DNA of 64,000 bases, from NCBI RefSeq assembly GCF_001699815.1, contig NZ_MCGB01000104.1, positions 31,857 through 95,856 on the forward strand, in the 5' to 3' direction. Position numbers and translations under genes: made by a program. Under the pieces are notes generated by a model, which worked only from the letters and a program-made list of their open reading frames with translations, had not been told where the DNA came from and searched no databases. Of the stretch, positions 9,386 through 17,442 are shown piece by piece; the stretch's first letter is position 1; every line of letters starts with the position of its first letter. The DNA comes from Ralstonia pickettii. GTDB lineage: Bacteria > Pseudomonadota > Gammaproteobacteria > Burkholderiales > Burkholderiaceae.

Positions 9386-9416
9386 TTGACCTTGGAGCGT
9401 ACACCAAGCTTTAGCG
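9386..9416 (+). promoter_or_regulatory. MerR-type promoter/operator
   Basis: TTGACC (9386-9391) overlaps the dyad CTTGG-N8-CCAAG (9391-9408), followed by TTTAGC/TTAGCG with an 18-19 bp spacer. A dyad between the promoter hexamers with a stretched spacer is the hallmark of MerR-controlled promoters. It faces the membrane-protein gene at 9452. Confidence 0.65.
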
Positions 9417-9451
9417 TGGCGACTCCTTCACTTCCCTTTTGGAGTTTCACC

Positions 9452-9874
9452 ATGGTTTCCGAATCGACCTTCCTGCGCATTGTGCGAGCCAGCGCCTGGT
9501 ATGACCTGATCGTGACCGCACCCTTTGCCACGCCATGGACGTTCGCGCTGTTGCATCAGGCGCTGAGCGCATTGGCGCACGCGCTGGGCATCGGCAGCTT
9601 GCCGCCATTTGAGCCGACGCATCTGCTGATGGCCAACCTGATGGGATCGGTGGTGTGCGTGTGGTCGGTGCTGCGTATCCGACAGACGAGTGTGGTGCTC
9701 GGCCGGTACGACGCCGTGGCGCGCGGCCTGTTTGCGGCGTGGCAGGCATACGCGCTGGCATCGGGCGCTACGCTGCTGGTGGTGCCCTTCCTGATCGCAG
9801 AGATTGGCTTCGGGCTGCTGCAATCGCTGCCCGTGGGCCGCGTGCCCGGGCGAGCAGGCGCGCGGGCAGCGTAA
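9452..9874 (+). CDS. small integral membrane protein, probable MerR target
   Basis: A 140-residue protein with about four hydrophobic segments (for example LLMANLMGSVVCVWSVL and ALASGATLLVVPFLIAEIGF). I do not recognise a named family, and no catalytic motif is visible. The ATG at 9452 has GGAG 8 bp upstream. It starts about 35 bp downstream of a MerR-type promoter and is divergent from the MerR gene, so it is probably induced by whatever that regulator senses. A role in metal or redox stress is possible but not shown by the sequence. Confidence 0.75.
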   Translation: MVSESTFLRIVRASAWYDLIVTAPFATPWTFALLHQALSALAHALGIGSLPPFEPTHLLMANLMGSVVCVWSVLRIRQTSVVLGRYDAVARGLFAAWQAYALASGATLLVVPFLIAEIGFGLLQSLPVGRVPGRAGARAA

Positions 9875-9887
9875 CCGCTTGCGTGGT

Positions 9888-10304
9888 TTAGCGCGCGGCC
9901 GGGGCGCTGGCCGGCGCCTCGGGCGGCAAGCCGGCCGGGATGTACGGGCCGCCGCCGAGCACCTGCATGCGCGACAGCACGCGCAACTGGTTGTCGAGTT
10001 TGGCCGAGTCAACAAAGCGTTTGACGTCGTCGCCGGCCCGGCGGGCCATCTCTGGGGTATCGACCCAGCCCGTCAGGATGACCTTGCCGTCCGGGCTGGA
10101 TCGGATGCGAATCTGGCGCGTGCTGAGCGCCGTGTCCTGATCCAGCGCCGCCTTGACCTGGTACGTCAGGAGCGAGTCGTCGAGCATGCGCGCGCCGGCG
10201 GTGTTCGGGCTATCGCCCCACGCGCAGGCCGTAAGAAGCGCTGCGGCGCCGATTGCAGCCAACACACCGGCCGAGGCAGCGAAGGACAACTGAGGGAAGC
10301 GCAT
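9888..10304 (-). CDS. BON-domain lipoprotein
   Basis: A 138-residue protein with a lipoprotein signal (AAALLTAC, lipid-attached Cys at about residue 27) and one BON domain (LLTYQVKAALDQDTALSTRQI through VILTGWVDTPEMARRAGDDV). BON proteins such as OsmY and DolP act in the periplasm at membranes and help keep the envelope intact under stress. The C-terminus is Pro/Ala-rich. CAGGAG precedes the ATG. It converges with the small membrane protein at 9452-9874. Confidence 0.85.
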   Translation of the reverse strand: MRFPQLSFAASAGVLAAIGAAALLTACAWGDSPNTAGARMLDDSLLTYQVKAALDQDTALSTRQIRIRSSPDGKVILTGWVDTPEMARRAGDDVKRFVDSAKLDNQLRVLSRMQVLGGGPYIPAGLPPEAPASAPAAR

Positions 10305-10365
10305 CGATGCTCCTGAAGAGAGGGCGACAGGCTCACATCATAAGCCTGCCGCCCACACAATCCGC

Positions 10366-10836
10366 TTAGTGCTTACGGCGCTGCCAAAGGTTCTGCGCCG
10401 CCAGCCAGCCGGGTCCCACCGTCGCCACGAGCGCAATCAGCACGCCCCAAACCAAGTGAAACTCGATGGCCGATGCCGACAGATTGGCCCAGTACGACAC
10501 CGCTGCCACCACGTTGACAAAGAACAGCCCCGCCGCCGCCAGCCGGGGCACGATGCCGGCCAGCATCAGAGAGGGGAAGACCAGTTCGCCAAAGGTGCCA
10601 AGCGCCGCTGCCAGTGCGGGCGGCAGCAGCGGCACCTTGTATTCCTCGGTGAAGAGGAGCACGGTCGTGTCCCAGTCGTGCAGTTTGGTCAGGCCCGAGC
10701 GGAAGAACACGTAGAAGAGATACGCGCGCGCGATCAACAGGATGATCGAACAGAGCATGCTCTGCGGGCCGGCAAGCCGTTCCAGCGATGCGCGGATACG
10801 CGTGAGTGGGGCAAAGGTTGTGGTGAGGGTATTCAT
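10366..10836 (-). CDS. DoxX-family membrane protein of the bufferin operon
   Basis: A 156-residue DoxX-type protein with four predicted membrane segments (IILLIARAYLFYVFF, ALAAALGTFGELVFPSLMLAGI, LAAAGLFFVNVVAAVSYW, LVWGVLIALVATVGPGWLAA). DoxX proteins often accompany DUF692/DUF2063 genes, where their role is unclear; quinone-linked redox chemistry has been suggested for the family. The ATG at 10836 overlaps the stop of bufC (ATGA), and GGAG lies upstream, so it is the last gene of a coupled operon. Confidence 0.88.
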   Translation of the reverse strand: MNTLTTTFAPLTRIRASLERLAGPQSMLCSIILLIARAYLFYVFFRSGLTKLHDWDTTVLLFTEEYKVPLLPPALAAALGTFGELVFPSLMLAGIVPRLAAAGLFFVNVVAAVSYWANLSASAIEFHLVWGVLIALVATVGPGWLAAQNLWQRRKH

Positions 10837-11591
10837 GGCGTGTCTCCGGTAGGCATTGTTGTGTGGCATGCAGATAGCGCGAGCAGCCCCGAGCGATAGA
10901 GGCCAGATAGGCTCGCGGTCAGATCAAAAGCTGGCAGCTCAGCCAACGTGGTCTCGAGCGCGGTCTGGAGCGATGGCGTAGCCTCGCAAGCTGCCAGAAA
11001 CATCGCTGTGGCGGCATCGAGATCGAGCACGGCAACGCGGTGCCCCCGCACGGCAATCGCAGCGGCTTCGGCTGCGTCCAGGTCGATTTCGTTGAGCGCG
11101 ATGGTTGCGCCGGGCTGATGTGCGCGCCAGATCGACACCACCGGCCACGGTGAGGCCACCCACTGCACACCTTCGATCAGCCCCGCGCGGACGGTGTCCG
11201 CGGGCTGCGCGAGGAGGGTGGCGTTCGCCGCTTCGACGTGTGCATCCGGGGCGTAATGCGCCCAGTGGACGCACCATTCCAGCCGCGCCACGTCAGCCAG
11301 ATACGGCACACTGTGCGCCAACGGGCATTGCGCAATGACATCCGGCAGCGCATTGCCATAGCGATGCAGATTGGGCGATGTAGACGCCTGCGCGGCCAGC
11401 GTGTCGCGCACAAGCGCATCAAAGCAGTCGTTGCCGACCAGCGCGCGGCAGACGGGATAGGCCCCCGCCAGCGTGTTACGCAGAATGGCCAGACGCGCAT
11501 TGCGGTAGATGGCGATGCCACGTGTTTCATCGTCGCTTACAGGATGCGTCAGCGCGCCGATGAGGTGTGCCTCCCAGTCAGGCAGTCGCAT
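10833..11591 (-). CDS. bufC: BufC/HvfC-type DUF2063 partner protein
   Basis: This 252-residue DUF2063 protein has the typical N-terminal segment with [24 protein letters not shown] and the later [15 protein letters not shown] helix ([16 protein letters not shown]). The older label 'DNA-binding' for this family is doubtful. In bufferin and methanobactin-like systems these proteins present the precursor peptide to the DUF692 iron enzyme. The gene overlaps bufB by 14 bp and doxX by 4 bp, with CAGGAG before its ATG. Confidence 0.88.
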   Translation of the reverse strand: MRLPDWEAHLIGALTHPVSDDETRGIAIYRNARLAILRNTLAGAYPVCRALVGNDCFDALVRDTLAAQASTSPNLHRYGNALPDVIAQCPLAHSVPYLADVARLEWCVHWAHYAPDAHVEAANATLLAQPADTVRAGLIEGVQWVASPWPVVSIWRAHQPGATIALNEIDLDAAEAAAIAVRGHRVAVLDLDAATAMFLAACEATPSLQTALETTLAELPAFDLTASLSGLYRSGLLALSACHTTMPTGDTP

Positions 11592-12453
11592 GGCGTGTCT
11601 CCTGCATGGCGTTGGTGTGGCGATTCAGTACCGCCTGGGCACGTGCCGCCTCGTCCAGCAACACCTGCACGGGCGGCAGTTCAGCGTCCCATTCGATCAG
11701 TGTCGGGCGTGCGCCGTGCTTGGCAACCCACGCGTTGTACAACGCCCAGACGGGCGCATGGACCGGCGCGCTATGCGTGTCGATCAGCATGCCGTCTTCC
11801 ACGCTGAAGCCCGCCAGGTGAATTTCGCCGACCAGCGCTGGGTCGATATCGGTGAGTACGGATTCGACTGTCACGCCATGGTTGACGCTGTTCACGTACA
11901 GATTGTTTAGGTCCAGCAGGATGCCGCAGCCCGTGCGTCGGGCGAGGGCGGTCAGGAATGCGCCTTCGGAGATGGCCTCGTCGGCATCGACCAGCGTGCG
12001 GCAGTCGATGTACGCGGCAATGTTCTCGATCAGCAGCGGCTGCTTGAGAATGTCCTGTGCCCGCATGACGTTGGCGCAGACGATATCGAGCGATTCGCGG
12101 GAATAGGGCAGCGGCAAAAGATCGTTGACGACCTGCGCGCCGCTGCGGTTGAAGCACAGGTGCTCGGAAATGGCGGCCGGCGCTACGGCATCGGCAAGCA
12201 TGGCGATGGCGCGTACGTGTTCGACATCCAGTCCATCCGCATTGCCAAGCCCCATGCCCACGCCGTGCAGGCTCACCGGCTGGTGCGCTCGCGCGGCCAG
12301 CAGCGCTGCACGTGCGGGGCCGCCATACAGATAGTTCTCGCTGTGCACTTCTGCCCACGGGAAGCGGGCTTCCCCGTGCAGCAGGGCAGGAAAGTGCGGC
12401 GCGCGCAGGCCTGCGCCGGCGCAGGTTGGCAGAGCGGTCTGCATGGCGGTCAC
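11578..12453 (-). CDS. bufB: BufB-type multinuclear non-heme iron oxidative enzyme (DUF692)
   Basis: A 291-residue DUF692/MNIO protein with a TIM-barrel fold. The ligand segments are visible: [11 protein letters not shown] near the N-terminus, [44 protein letters not shown] and LIEWDAELP. Members use two or three irons to modify Cys residues of a ribosomally made peptide, for instance to 5-thiooxazole in copper-binding bufferins. The likely substrate is the Cys-containing product of bufA1, 12 bp upstream in the same operon. Confidence 0.92.
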   Translation of the reverse strand: MTAMQTALPTCAGAGLRAPHFPALLHGEARFPWAEVHSENYLYGGPARAALLAARAHQPVSLHGVGMGLGNADGLDVEHVRAIAMLADAVAPAAISEHLCFNRSGAQVVNDLLPLPYSRESLDIVCANVMRAQDILKQPLLIENIAAYIDCRTLVDADEAISEGAFLTALARRTGCGILLDLNNLYVNSVNHGVTVESVLTDIDPALVGEIHLAGFSVEDGMLIDTHSAPVHAPVWALYNAWVAKHGARPTLIEWDAELPPVQVLLDEAARAQAVLNRHTNAMQETRHATA

Positions 12454-12465
12454 CGGCGTCGCGCG

Positions 12466-12732
12466 TTACTTGGACGGAGTCTGCATCGTGCCGCCCATCT
12501 GCGCGCAGGTGCCGGCCGGCACGTACTTCCACGACATCGGGTCTTTGTCGATCTTCGACTGGCCGGCGCAGGCGTGGGCGCTGCCGGGGCTGGCGCAATC
12601 GTTCTGGCCGGCCTTGGCGACGCCGTAGCACTTTTCCTTGCCGGCAGCGTCGGCGGCGTGCACCGGCGTCGACAGTGCGCCCAGCGCGAGCAGGCTACCC
12701 AGAGCGGCGGCGATCATGGCGTGTTGTTTCAT
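12466..12732 (-). CDS. bufA1: bufferin precursor BufA1 (DUF2282)
   Basis: An 88-residue precursor with a signal peptide (cleavage expected after VHA, about residue 26) and four Cys at about 35, 46, 55 and 76 in the pattern [14 protein letters not shown] - HACAGQ - GTC. This is the DUF2282/BufA1 pattern. Bufferins are modified on Cys by the DUF692 enzyme and bind copper in the periplasm. The ATG at 12732 follows AAGGAG. Longer upstream frames are not supported. It leads the four-gene buf operon and lies about 4 kb from a metal-efflux operon. Confidence 0.93.
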   Translation of the reverse strand: MKQHAMIAAALGSLLALGALSTPVHAADAAGKEKCYGVAKAGQNDCASPGSAHACAGQSKIDKDPMSWKYVPAGTCAQMGGTMQTPSK

Positions 12733-12910
12733 TTGTGTTCTCCTTGAGTGAACAGGTGTCGTTGAACGGCTGACGGGGCGAAATCCCTCGCCGTACGGTG
12801 CACTGCGGCATCGCGCAGATGTGTTCCGTGCACCTTCGTCGGCGCATGGCTGCGTTCCTGACACGGAGAGCGGAAATTTTTTGAATTTCTTTTTTAGGGC
12901 AGCGAACGGC

Positions 12911-12940
12911 AATAAAAAAGGCGACCCCAATGGGTCGCCT
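12911..12940 (-). terminator. Rho-independent terminator after the Lys/Ala-rich gene
   Basis: AGGCGACCC (12919-12927) pairs with GGGTCGCCT (12932-12940) around a 4-nt loop. Read on the minus strand it is followed by TTTTTTATT. It ends transcription from 13485 before the buf promoter region. Confidence 0.85.
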
Positions 12941-12960
12941 GCAGACTGAACAGGAAAGAT

Positions 12961-13485
12961 TTACCTGGCGTGCGCAGCGCGCGTGCGTCCCGCCTTCTTT
13001 GCGGCAGCGGAGCGTCCCGCCGCGCCCTTGGTGGCGGCGCCTTTCTTGGCCGCCGCCGAGCGTTCACTGCTCGAACGCTTGGAGGCCGCGCTATGGGCCT
13101 GCTTGGATAGCGACGACTTGGATGCCGCCGAATGGCCTTCCTTTTGCAGCGTGCGTGTGGTGGTTTTGCTGCGCTTTGCGGTGGATTCCTTGCTGGCGCT
13201 GGCGCTGGCGTGGCTGCTCTTCTTGCTGCCCGCCTTCACGTCATGTTCCGCCTTCTTGCGCGTGGCAGCCGACGCCTTGCCTTCCCCCGGCGGCTTGATG
13301 GCAACGCCAGAGCGGCGTGCCTTGGATAGTCCAATCGCGATAGCCTGCTTGGTGTTTTTCGCACCGTGCTTGCCTTCGCGGATGTGATCCATCTCTTCCT
13401 TCACGAAGTTGCCTGCCTGCGTTGAGGCGGCCTTGCCGTGGCGCTTGTCGGCGCGCGCACGTTCTACGGTTTTGCGTTCCGGCAT
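12961..13485 (-). CDS. Lys/Ala-rich DUF6496-like protein with histone-H1-like tail
   Basis: A protein of about 174 residues. The N-terminal 80 residues are a conserved basic segment (ADKRHGKAAS, EEMDHIREGKHGAKNTKQAIAIGLSKARRSG) seen in small proteins labelled DUF6496. The rest is a low-complexity tail of Lys, Ala and Ser (AAKKGAATKGAAGRSAAAKKAG) resembling bacterial histone H1-like proteins. It is strongly basic and could bind nucleic acid, but function is unknown. The ATG at 13485 has GGAGG upstream. A terminator follows the gene. Confidence 0.75.
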   Translation of the reverse strand: MPERKTVERARADKRHGKAASTQAGNFVKEEMDHIREGKHGAKNTKQAIAIGLSKARRSGVAIKPPGEGKASAATRKKAEHDVKAGSKKSSHASASASKESTAKRSKTTTRTLQKEGHSAASKSSLSKQAHSAASKRSSSERSAAAKKGAATKGAAGRSAAAKKAGRTRAAHAR

Positions 13486-13605
13486 GATGACGTCCTCCGT
13501 TGGGTTGGAGCGCCGGCCGGCAATGCAGTGGAAACTCACAGATCAACGAACCGGCAGCGCTTACGCCAACAACCGCGCAACCGGCGTACCTGCGCTGTCT
13601 GCGCG

Positions 13606-13875
13606 TCAGCCCACGCGGAAATGTTCGATGCTCTGTCCGGCATTGACGGCGCGTTGCAGCCAGTCGGGCATGTCGCCCGAGCCGTCCCAGTGCTGGCCGT
13701 CGGCGCTCATGTAGACCGGGCCGATGGACGCAGGTGGTGCGGGCGGCGGCGGTGGCGCGTCAAAGCAGCCATGCGCCTGCAAATCGTCGACAGACAGATC
13801 GTAGGTTTGCATTTGTTCCAGGATCCAGGCGATCGCGGTTTCGCGACCCGGCTCCGGCGGGTGACCTTCCTTCAT
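13606..13875 (-). CDS. small H-NS-like nucleoid protein
   Basis: An 89-residue protein with an N-terminal helical segment (ETAIAWILEQMQTYDLSVDDL), a Pro-rich linker (APPPPPAPPAS) and a C-terminal VYMSADGQHWDGSGDMPDWL motif. The C-terminus resembles the H-NS DNA-binding domain (Y-x-D-x2-G-x2-W-x-G-x-G-x2-P-x-W), but the basic residue usually found in the GRG core is replaced (GSGDMP), so DNA affinity may differ. I take the ATG at 13875; a longer frame to 13995 has no ribosome site. Confidence 0.6.
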   Translation of the reverse strand: MKEGHPPEPGRETAIAWILEQMQTYDLSVDDLQAHGCFDAPPPPPAPPASIGPVYMSADGQHWDGSGDMPDWLQRAVNAGQSIEHFRVG

Positions 13876-14033
13876 CTTGTACGTATGTTTTGGGGTTTCT
13901 GTCCGCCGGCTGCCAAGGGGGAGAGAGAGGCAGGCGCAGGGCGCGCCGGGCGCCAGCGGAAAACACACAAGAATAACAGCAGTTGGGCCGCCCATTCGTG
14001 TTGCGAATGCGGGGGGCTATTGCGCGTATTGCG

Positions 14034-14936
14034 TTATTTGGAAACGGGGGATTCGGCCCGCGCCCGCAACCACCGATACGGCGACCACCCCAGGTTCATG
14101 CCCGCCGCCGCCAGCAGGATCCCCCCCGCGCCCAAAAACTGCGCGAGTTGCAGCCGATGCCCGAACGCAACAATGTCCACCACGATGGCAACAATCGGAT
14201 AGACGAATGACAACGACCCCGTCAGATGCGTCGGCAGCCGCTGGATGGCGCCATAGAGGAGGATGTACATCAACCCCGTATGCACCACGCCCACCGTGAC
14301 AAGCATCACCCACGTATGCGCATCGGCGGGCGGATGCGACAGGTTGGCCAGCGGCGCCAACATCAGCACGCCCACGCACACCTGGATGAGCGCGATCAGA
14401 TGCGGCGGCGTACCGGCCAGTTTCTTGATCAGGAGCGCGGCCACCGCATACGCAAACGCCGCGCCCAGCGCCATCGCAATGCCCGCGAGGTAATCGGTAC
14501 CGACGCTGGCGGCAGGCCCCACCTGCACGATCAGTACGACGCCGATAAAGGCGATGGCCAGCCACGTGAGCTTGGCGGCCGTCAGCTTTTCCGACAGAAA
14601 CATCGCGCCCAGCCCGACCAGCATGAATGGCTGCGTGTTGTAGACCGCCGTGGCAATCGAGATGGACGCGCGCGGATACGCTGCAAACAGCAGCAGCCAA
14701 TTGATGACGATGGCCACGCCGCCCAGCGTGGCAATCGCGGCGCGCCGCCACGTGATCGCGCCGCGCAGCAGGCCCAGTCCGGCGCATACCGCAAGCAGCG
14801 TCAGCGCGCCGAACACGCAGCGCCAGAACACAACGTCGGCCACCGGCTGGCCTGAGCGGACGACGAACCAGCCGATCGTCCCGGAGATGACCATGGCGGT
14901 GGTCATCTCGACCGTGCCGCGCGTCTTATCGTTCAT
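14034..14936 (-). CDS. EamA-family (DMT) exporter
   Basis: A 300-residue drug/metabolite transporter with two EamA halves and ten predicted membrane segments. Such proteins usually export amino acids or other metabolites from the cytoplasm. The ATG at 14936 has AAGGTGG upstream, a better start than 14975. It is divergent from an Lrp/AsnC regulator, a common pairing in which the regulator turns on export of its amino-acid ligand. The substrate is unknown. Confidence 0.88.
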   Translation of the reverse strand: MNDKTRGTVEMTTAMVISGTIGWFVVRSGQPVADVVFWRCVFGALTLLAVCAGLGLLRGAITWRRAAIATLGGVAIVINWLLLFAAYPRASISIATAVYNTQPFMLVGLGAMFLSEKLTAAKLTWLAIAFIGVVLIVQVGPAASVGTDYLAGIAMALGAAFAYAVAALLIKKLAGTPPHLIALIQVCVGVLMLAPLANLSHPPADAHTWVMLVTVGVVHTGLMYILLYGAIQRLPTHLTGSLSFVYPIVAIVVDIVAFGHRLQLAQFLGAGGILLAAAGMNLGWSPYRWLRARAESPVSK

Positions 14937-15070
14937 GCGAACCACCTTGAGCATTGGATGCAAAAAGGATCGCATGCGGATTGCCTGACTTCCATTGCTT
15001 TTCTAAGGCAAACTAAAAGTTCTTTCTAATGAAATAAGGCGAAATGCCTGAATGGGCGAAAGGAGGCACG

Positions 15071-15523
15071 GTGAATACGATTGACGCGCTTGATCAACGC
15101 ATTCTTGACGTCCTGCTGACCGATTCCCGCATCTCGCTCAAGCAACTCGCCGAGCAGGTGGGGCTGTCGTCCCCCAGCGTGTCGGAGCGTCTGCGCCGGC
15201 TGGAAGAGCGCGGCGTGATCCGGCATTACACCATCGACATTGACCCGGCATCGCTGGGTTACACGCTGCAGGCCATCGTCCGGGTGCGGCCCATGCCGGG
15301 CAAGCTGCATATCGTGCAGAAGCTGATCGAAGAGATTCCGGAGATTGGCGAGTGCGACAAGGTCACCGGCGAGGACTGCTTCATCGCCCGGCTGTACGTG
15401 CGCTCGATCGATCAGCTCGACCAGATTCTCGATCGCGTGGCCTATCACGCCGAGACCAACACCGCCATCGTCAAGACGCAGCCGGTCAAGCGGCGTGCGC
15501 CGCCGTTTGCATCGGCTGAATGA
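15071..15523 (+). CDS. Lrp/AsnC-family regulator (partner of EamA exporter)
   Basis: About 150 residues, with an N-terminal winged helix (LDQRILDVLLTDSRISLKQLAEQVG, SSPSVSERLRRLEERGVI) and a C-terminal RAM ligand-binding domain (GYTLQAIVRVRPMPGKL, ECDKVTGEDCFIARLYV). I take the GTG at 15071 because AAAGGAGG lies just upstream; an in-frame ATG at 15044 is an alternative. It probably controls the divergent EamA gene in response to an amino acid. Confidence 0.88.
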   Translation: MNTIDALDQRILDVLLTDSRISLKQLAEQVGLSSPSVSERLRRLEERGVIRHYTIDIDPASLGYTLQAIVRVRPMPGKLHIVQKLIEEIPEIGECDKVTGEDCFIARLYVRSIDQLDQILDRVAYHAETNTAIVKTQPVKRRAPPFASAE

Positions 15524-15534
15524 CGCGCCGGCGG

Positions 15535-16742
15535 TCATGCGACGGCGGCGGGCTCCTGGATGGCTGCGCGAGCCATGGCTTGCCGCAGATCGGCAATCAG
15601 GTCTTCCGGCGCCTCCAGGCCGACATTGAGCCGCACCAGGCGGCCGCGATAGTGGCGGTTCGGCCGTGCCAGATCCGGATATGGCATCACCAGGCTGCTC
15701 GTGCCGCCCCAGCTCATGCCAATCCGGAACATGCGCAGCGCATCGATGAATGCATTGACCTGTTCGGCGGTGACGCTTTCCTGGAACACCACCGAAAACA
15801 CGCTGGTTGCGCCGGTAAAGTCGCGCTTCCAGAGTTCATGGCCAGGACATGACGGCAGCGCCGGATGCAGCACAGTGGCAATGCAATCCTGCAGATGAAG
15901 CCAGCGCGCCACCGCCAGCGTGGAGGCTTGCAGGCGCTCAAGCCGCTGCCCCAGCGTTTGCAGGCCACGCAGCGCCAGGCTGCAATCGTCGGGCGAGGCG
16001 CCCATGCCCAGGTCGGCAAACGCGCTGCCTACACGTTCGAACATCGCCTTCGAGTTGACCGATACCGAACCGAGCAACAGGTCGCTGTGGCCGCCAACGT
16101 ACTTGGTCAATGCCTGCATGCTGATGCCCACACCATGCGCAAAGGCATCGAAATACACGCCGGCCATGTAGGTGTTGTCGAGCGCCACCGGCACGCCGCG
16201 CGCGTGCGCCGCAGCCACGATTGCCGGCACGTCTTGCACTTCCCTCGTGACCGAGCCGGGGCTCTCCGTCCAAGCGAGCGCGGTGTTCGGGCGGATGCGC
16301 CCGGCGATGCCCGCGCCGATGAGCGGGTCATAGGTTTCGATGTCGATACCCATGCGTTTGAGCAGGCCGTCGGCCATGCTGCGATTGGGTCCGTACGCAC
16401 TGAAGACACCAGTGCATGGCTGCCCGCCCCGCAGCAGGCCAAGTAGACGAGGGCGATGGCAGCCTGCCCGCCGGGGACGATAAAGCTGTGGCGAGCGCGC
16501 TCCTGTTGCGCAATCCGTGCGCCGAGTTCGATGGCGGTCGGTGTGCCGTAGAGGCCGTAGGTATAGCCGTGCTGCGCATGGCGCCAGTCGTCCACGACCT
16601 GCGCCGCGTGGTCGCACAGCACGGTTGAACCGTGGTAGACCGGTGTCACTAATGAACGAAAACCGCCAGGGGCAAGGGTTTCCGGGCTGACGAGCCGGGA
16701 TTGCCAATGCATGGGATGGGCCTCTGCGAACACATGAACCAT
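15535..16742 (-). pseudogene. cystathionine beta-lyase-like PLP enzyme, frameshifted
   Basis: A Cys/Met-metabolism PLP enzyme in two reading frames. The N-terminal part (HWQSRLVSPETLAPGGFRSL, YGLYGTPTAIELGARIAQQE, IVPGGQAAIALVYLACCGAGSHALV) is read from 16742 or the second ATG at 16712 down to about 16405. The rest (SAYGPNRSMADGLLKRMGI, then the PLP-lysine region LTKYVGGHSDLLLG) is in another frame ending at 15535. One missing base at about 16400-16408 would restore a protein of about 400 residues. This is either a true inactivating mutation or a sequencing error. It is divergent from an Lrp/AsnC regulator. Confidence 0.8.
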
Positions 16743-16822
16743 GAAATCCTATGTCACGTCCGGAGAGCAATTTCAGCTATTCTGCCGAGCCAGACGCAAA
16801 AATTTCTCGCTCCGAGTCGGCC

Positions 16823-17299
16823 ATGGCCCCACAGAAATCGCTCGAACTCGACGCCTTCGACATCGCCATCCTCAACGCCGTGCAGCGGTGCTACACCACG
16901 CCGCTGCGTGTGATCGGGGAGGAGGTCAATCTATCGACCGCAGCCGTGCAGCGGCGCATCAAGCGGATGGAGGAGGCGGGCGTCATCGTCGGCAACGTGG
17001 CGGTGGTGCACCCTGAGCGGGTGGGCAAACCCATCACCGTGATCGTTGAGGTGCATGCCGAGCGCACCAATACCGCGGCAATGGCCGCGCTCAAGAGGGC
17101 GCTCTCCGGCCCAGAGGTGCAGCAGTGCTACTACGTGACCGGCGAGGCCGATTTCGTCCTCATCCTGAACGTGGCCACGATGACGGAATACGAAGCCCTC
17201 GCGCGCCGCCTGTTCGACGACAACGACAACATCAAGTGGTACCGCACGGCCGTGGTGCTCAACCGAGTGAAGGTTGGGCTTGAGGTACCACTGGGTTAG
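16823..17299 (+). CDS. Lrp/AsnC-family regulator (partner of PLP lyase)
   Basis: About 158 residues, with a winged helix (LDAFDIAILNAVQRCYTTPLRVI, NLSTAAVQRRIKRMEEAGVI) and a RAM domain (VIVEVHAERTN, QCYYVTGEADFVLIL). The start is uncertain: ATG 16823 gives a standard length, while ATG 16751 would add 24 residues. It is divergent from the frameshifted lyase and probably regulated it according to a sulfur or other amino acid. Confidence 0.85.
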   Translation: MAPQKSLELDAFDIAILNAVQRCYTTPLRVIGEEVNLSTAAVQRRIKRMEEAGVIVGNVAVVHPERVGKPITVIVEVHAERTNTAAMAALKRALSGPEVQQCYYVTGEADFVLILNVATMTEYEALARRLFDDNDNIKWYRTAVVLNRVKVGLEVPLG

Positions 17300-17442
17300 C
17301 GTTGCCTGCGTCCCACCACCCGCGCAACGCGTCAATACGGGGATGAGGCTATAGTGCGCCAGCGCGCCGCCTGATAAGGTTCGCGCGCCATAACACGTAC
17401 GCTGGCACGACCGGCGTCCATGAGGGTACCAAAGGAGCTCCT

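Noticed and set aside
8949..9407. TTG start at 9407 for the MerR gene
   Set aside because: It would place the MerR operator inside the coding region; ATG 9350 gives the normal length.
12836..12858. ECF sigma promoter (GGAACG ... CGACGA) upstream of bufA1
   Set aside because: The spacing is about 12 bp, too short for a GGAAC/CGTC-type promoter.
16107..16770. Minus-strand frame starting at 16770 as the true N-terminus of the PLP lyase
   Set aside because: Its first 130 residues are unlike any PLP enzyme. The conserved N-terminus is in the frame from 16742, so a frameshift explains the data better.
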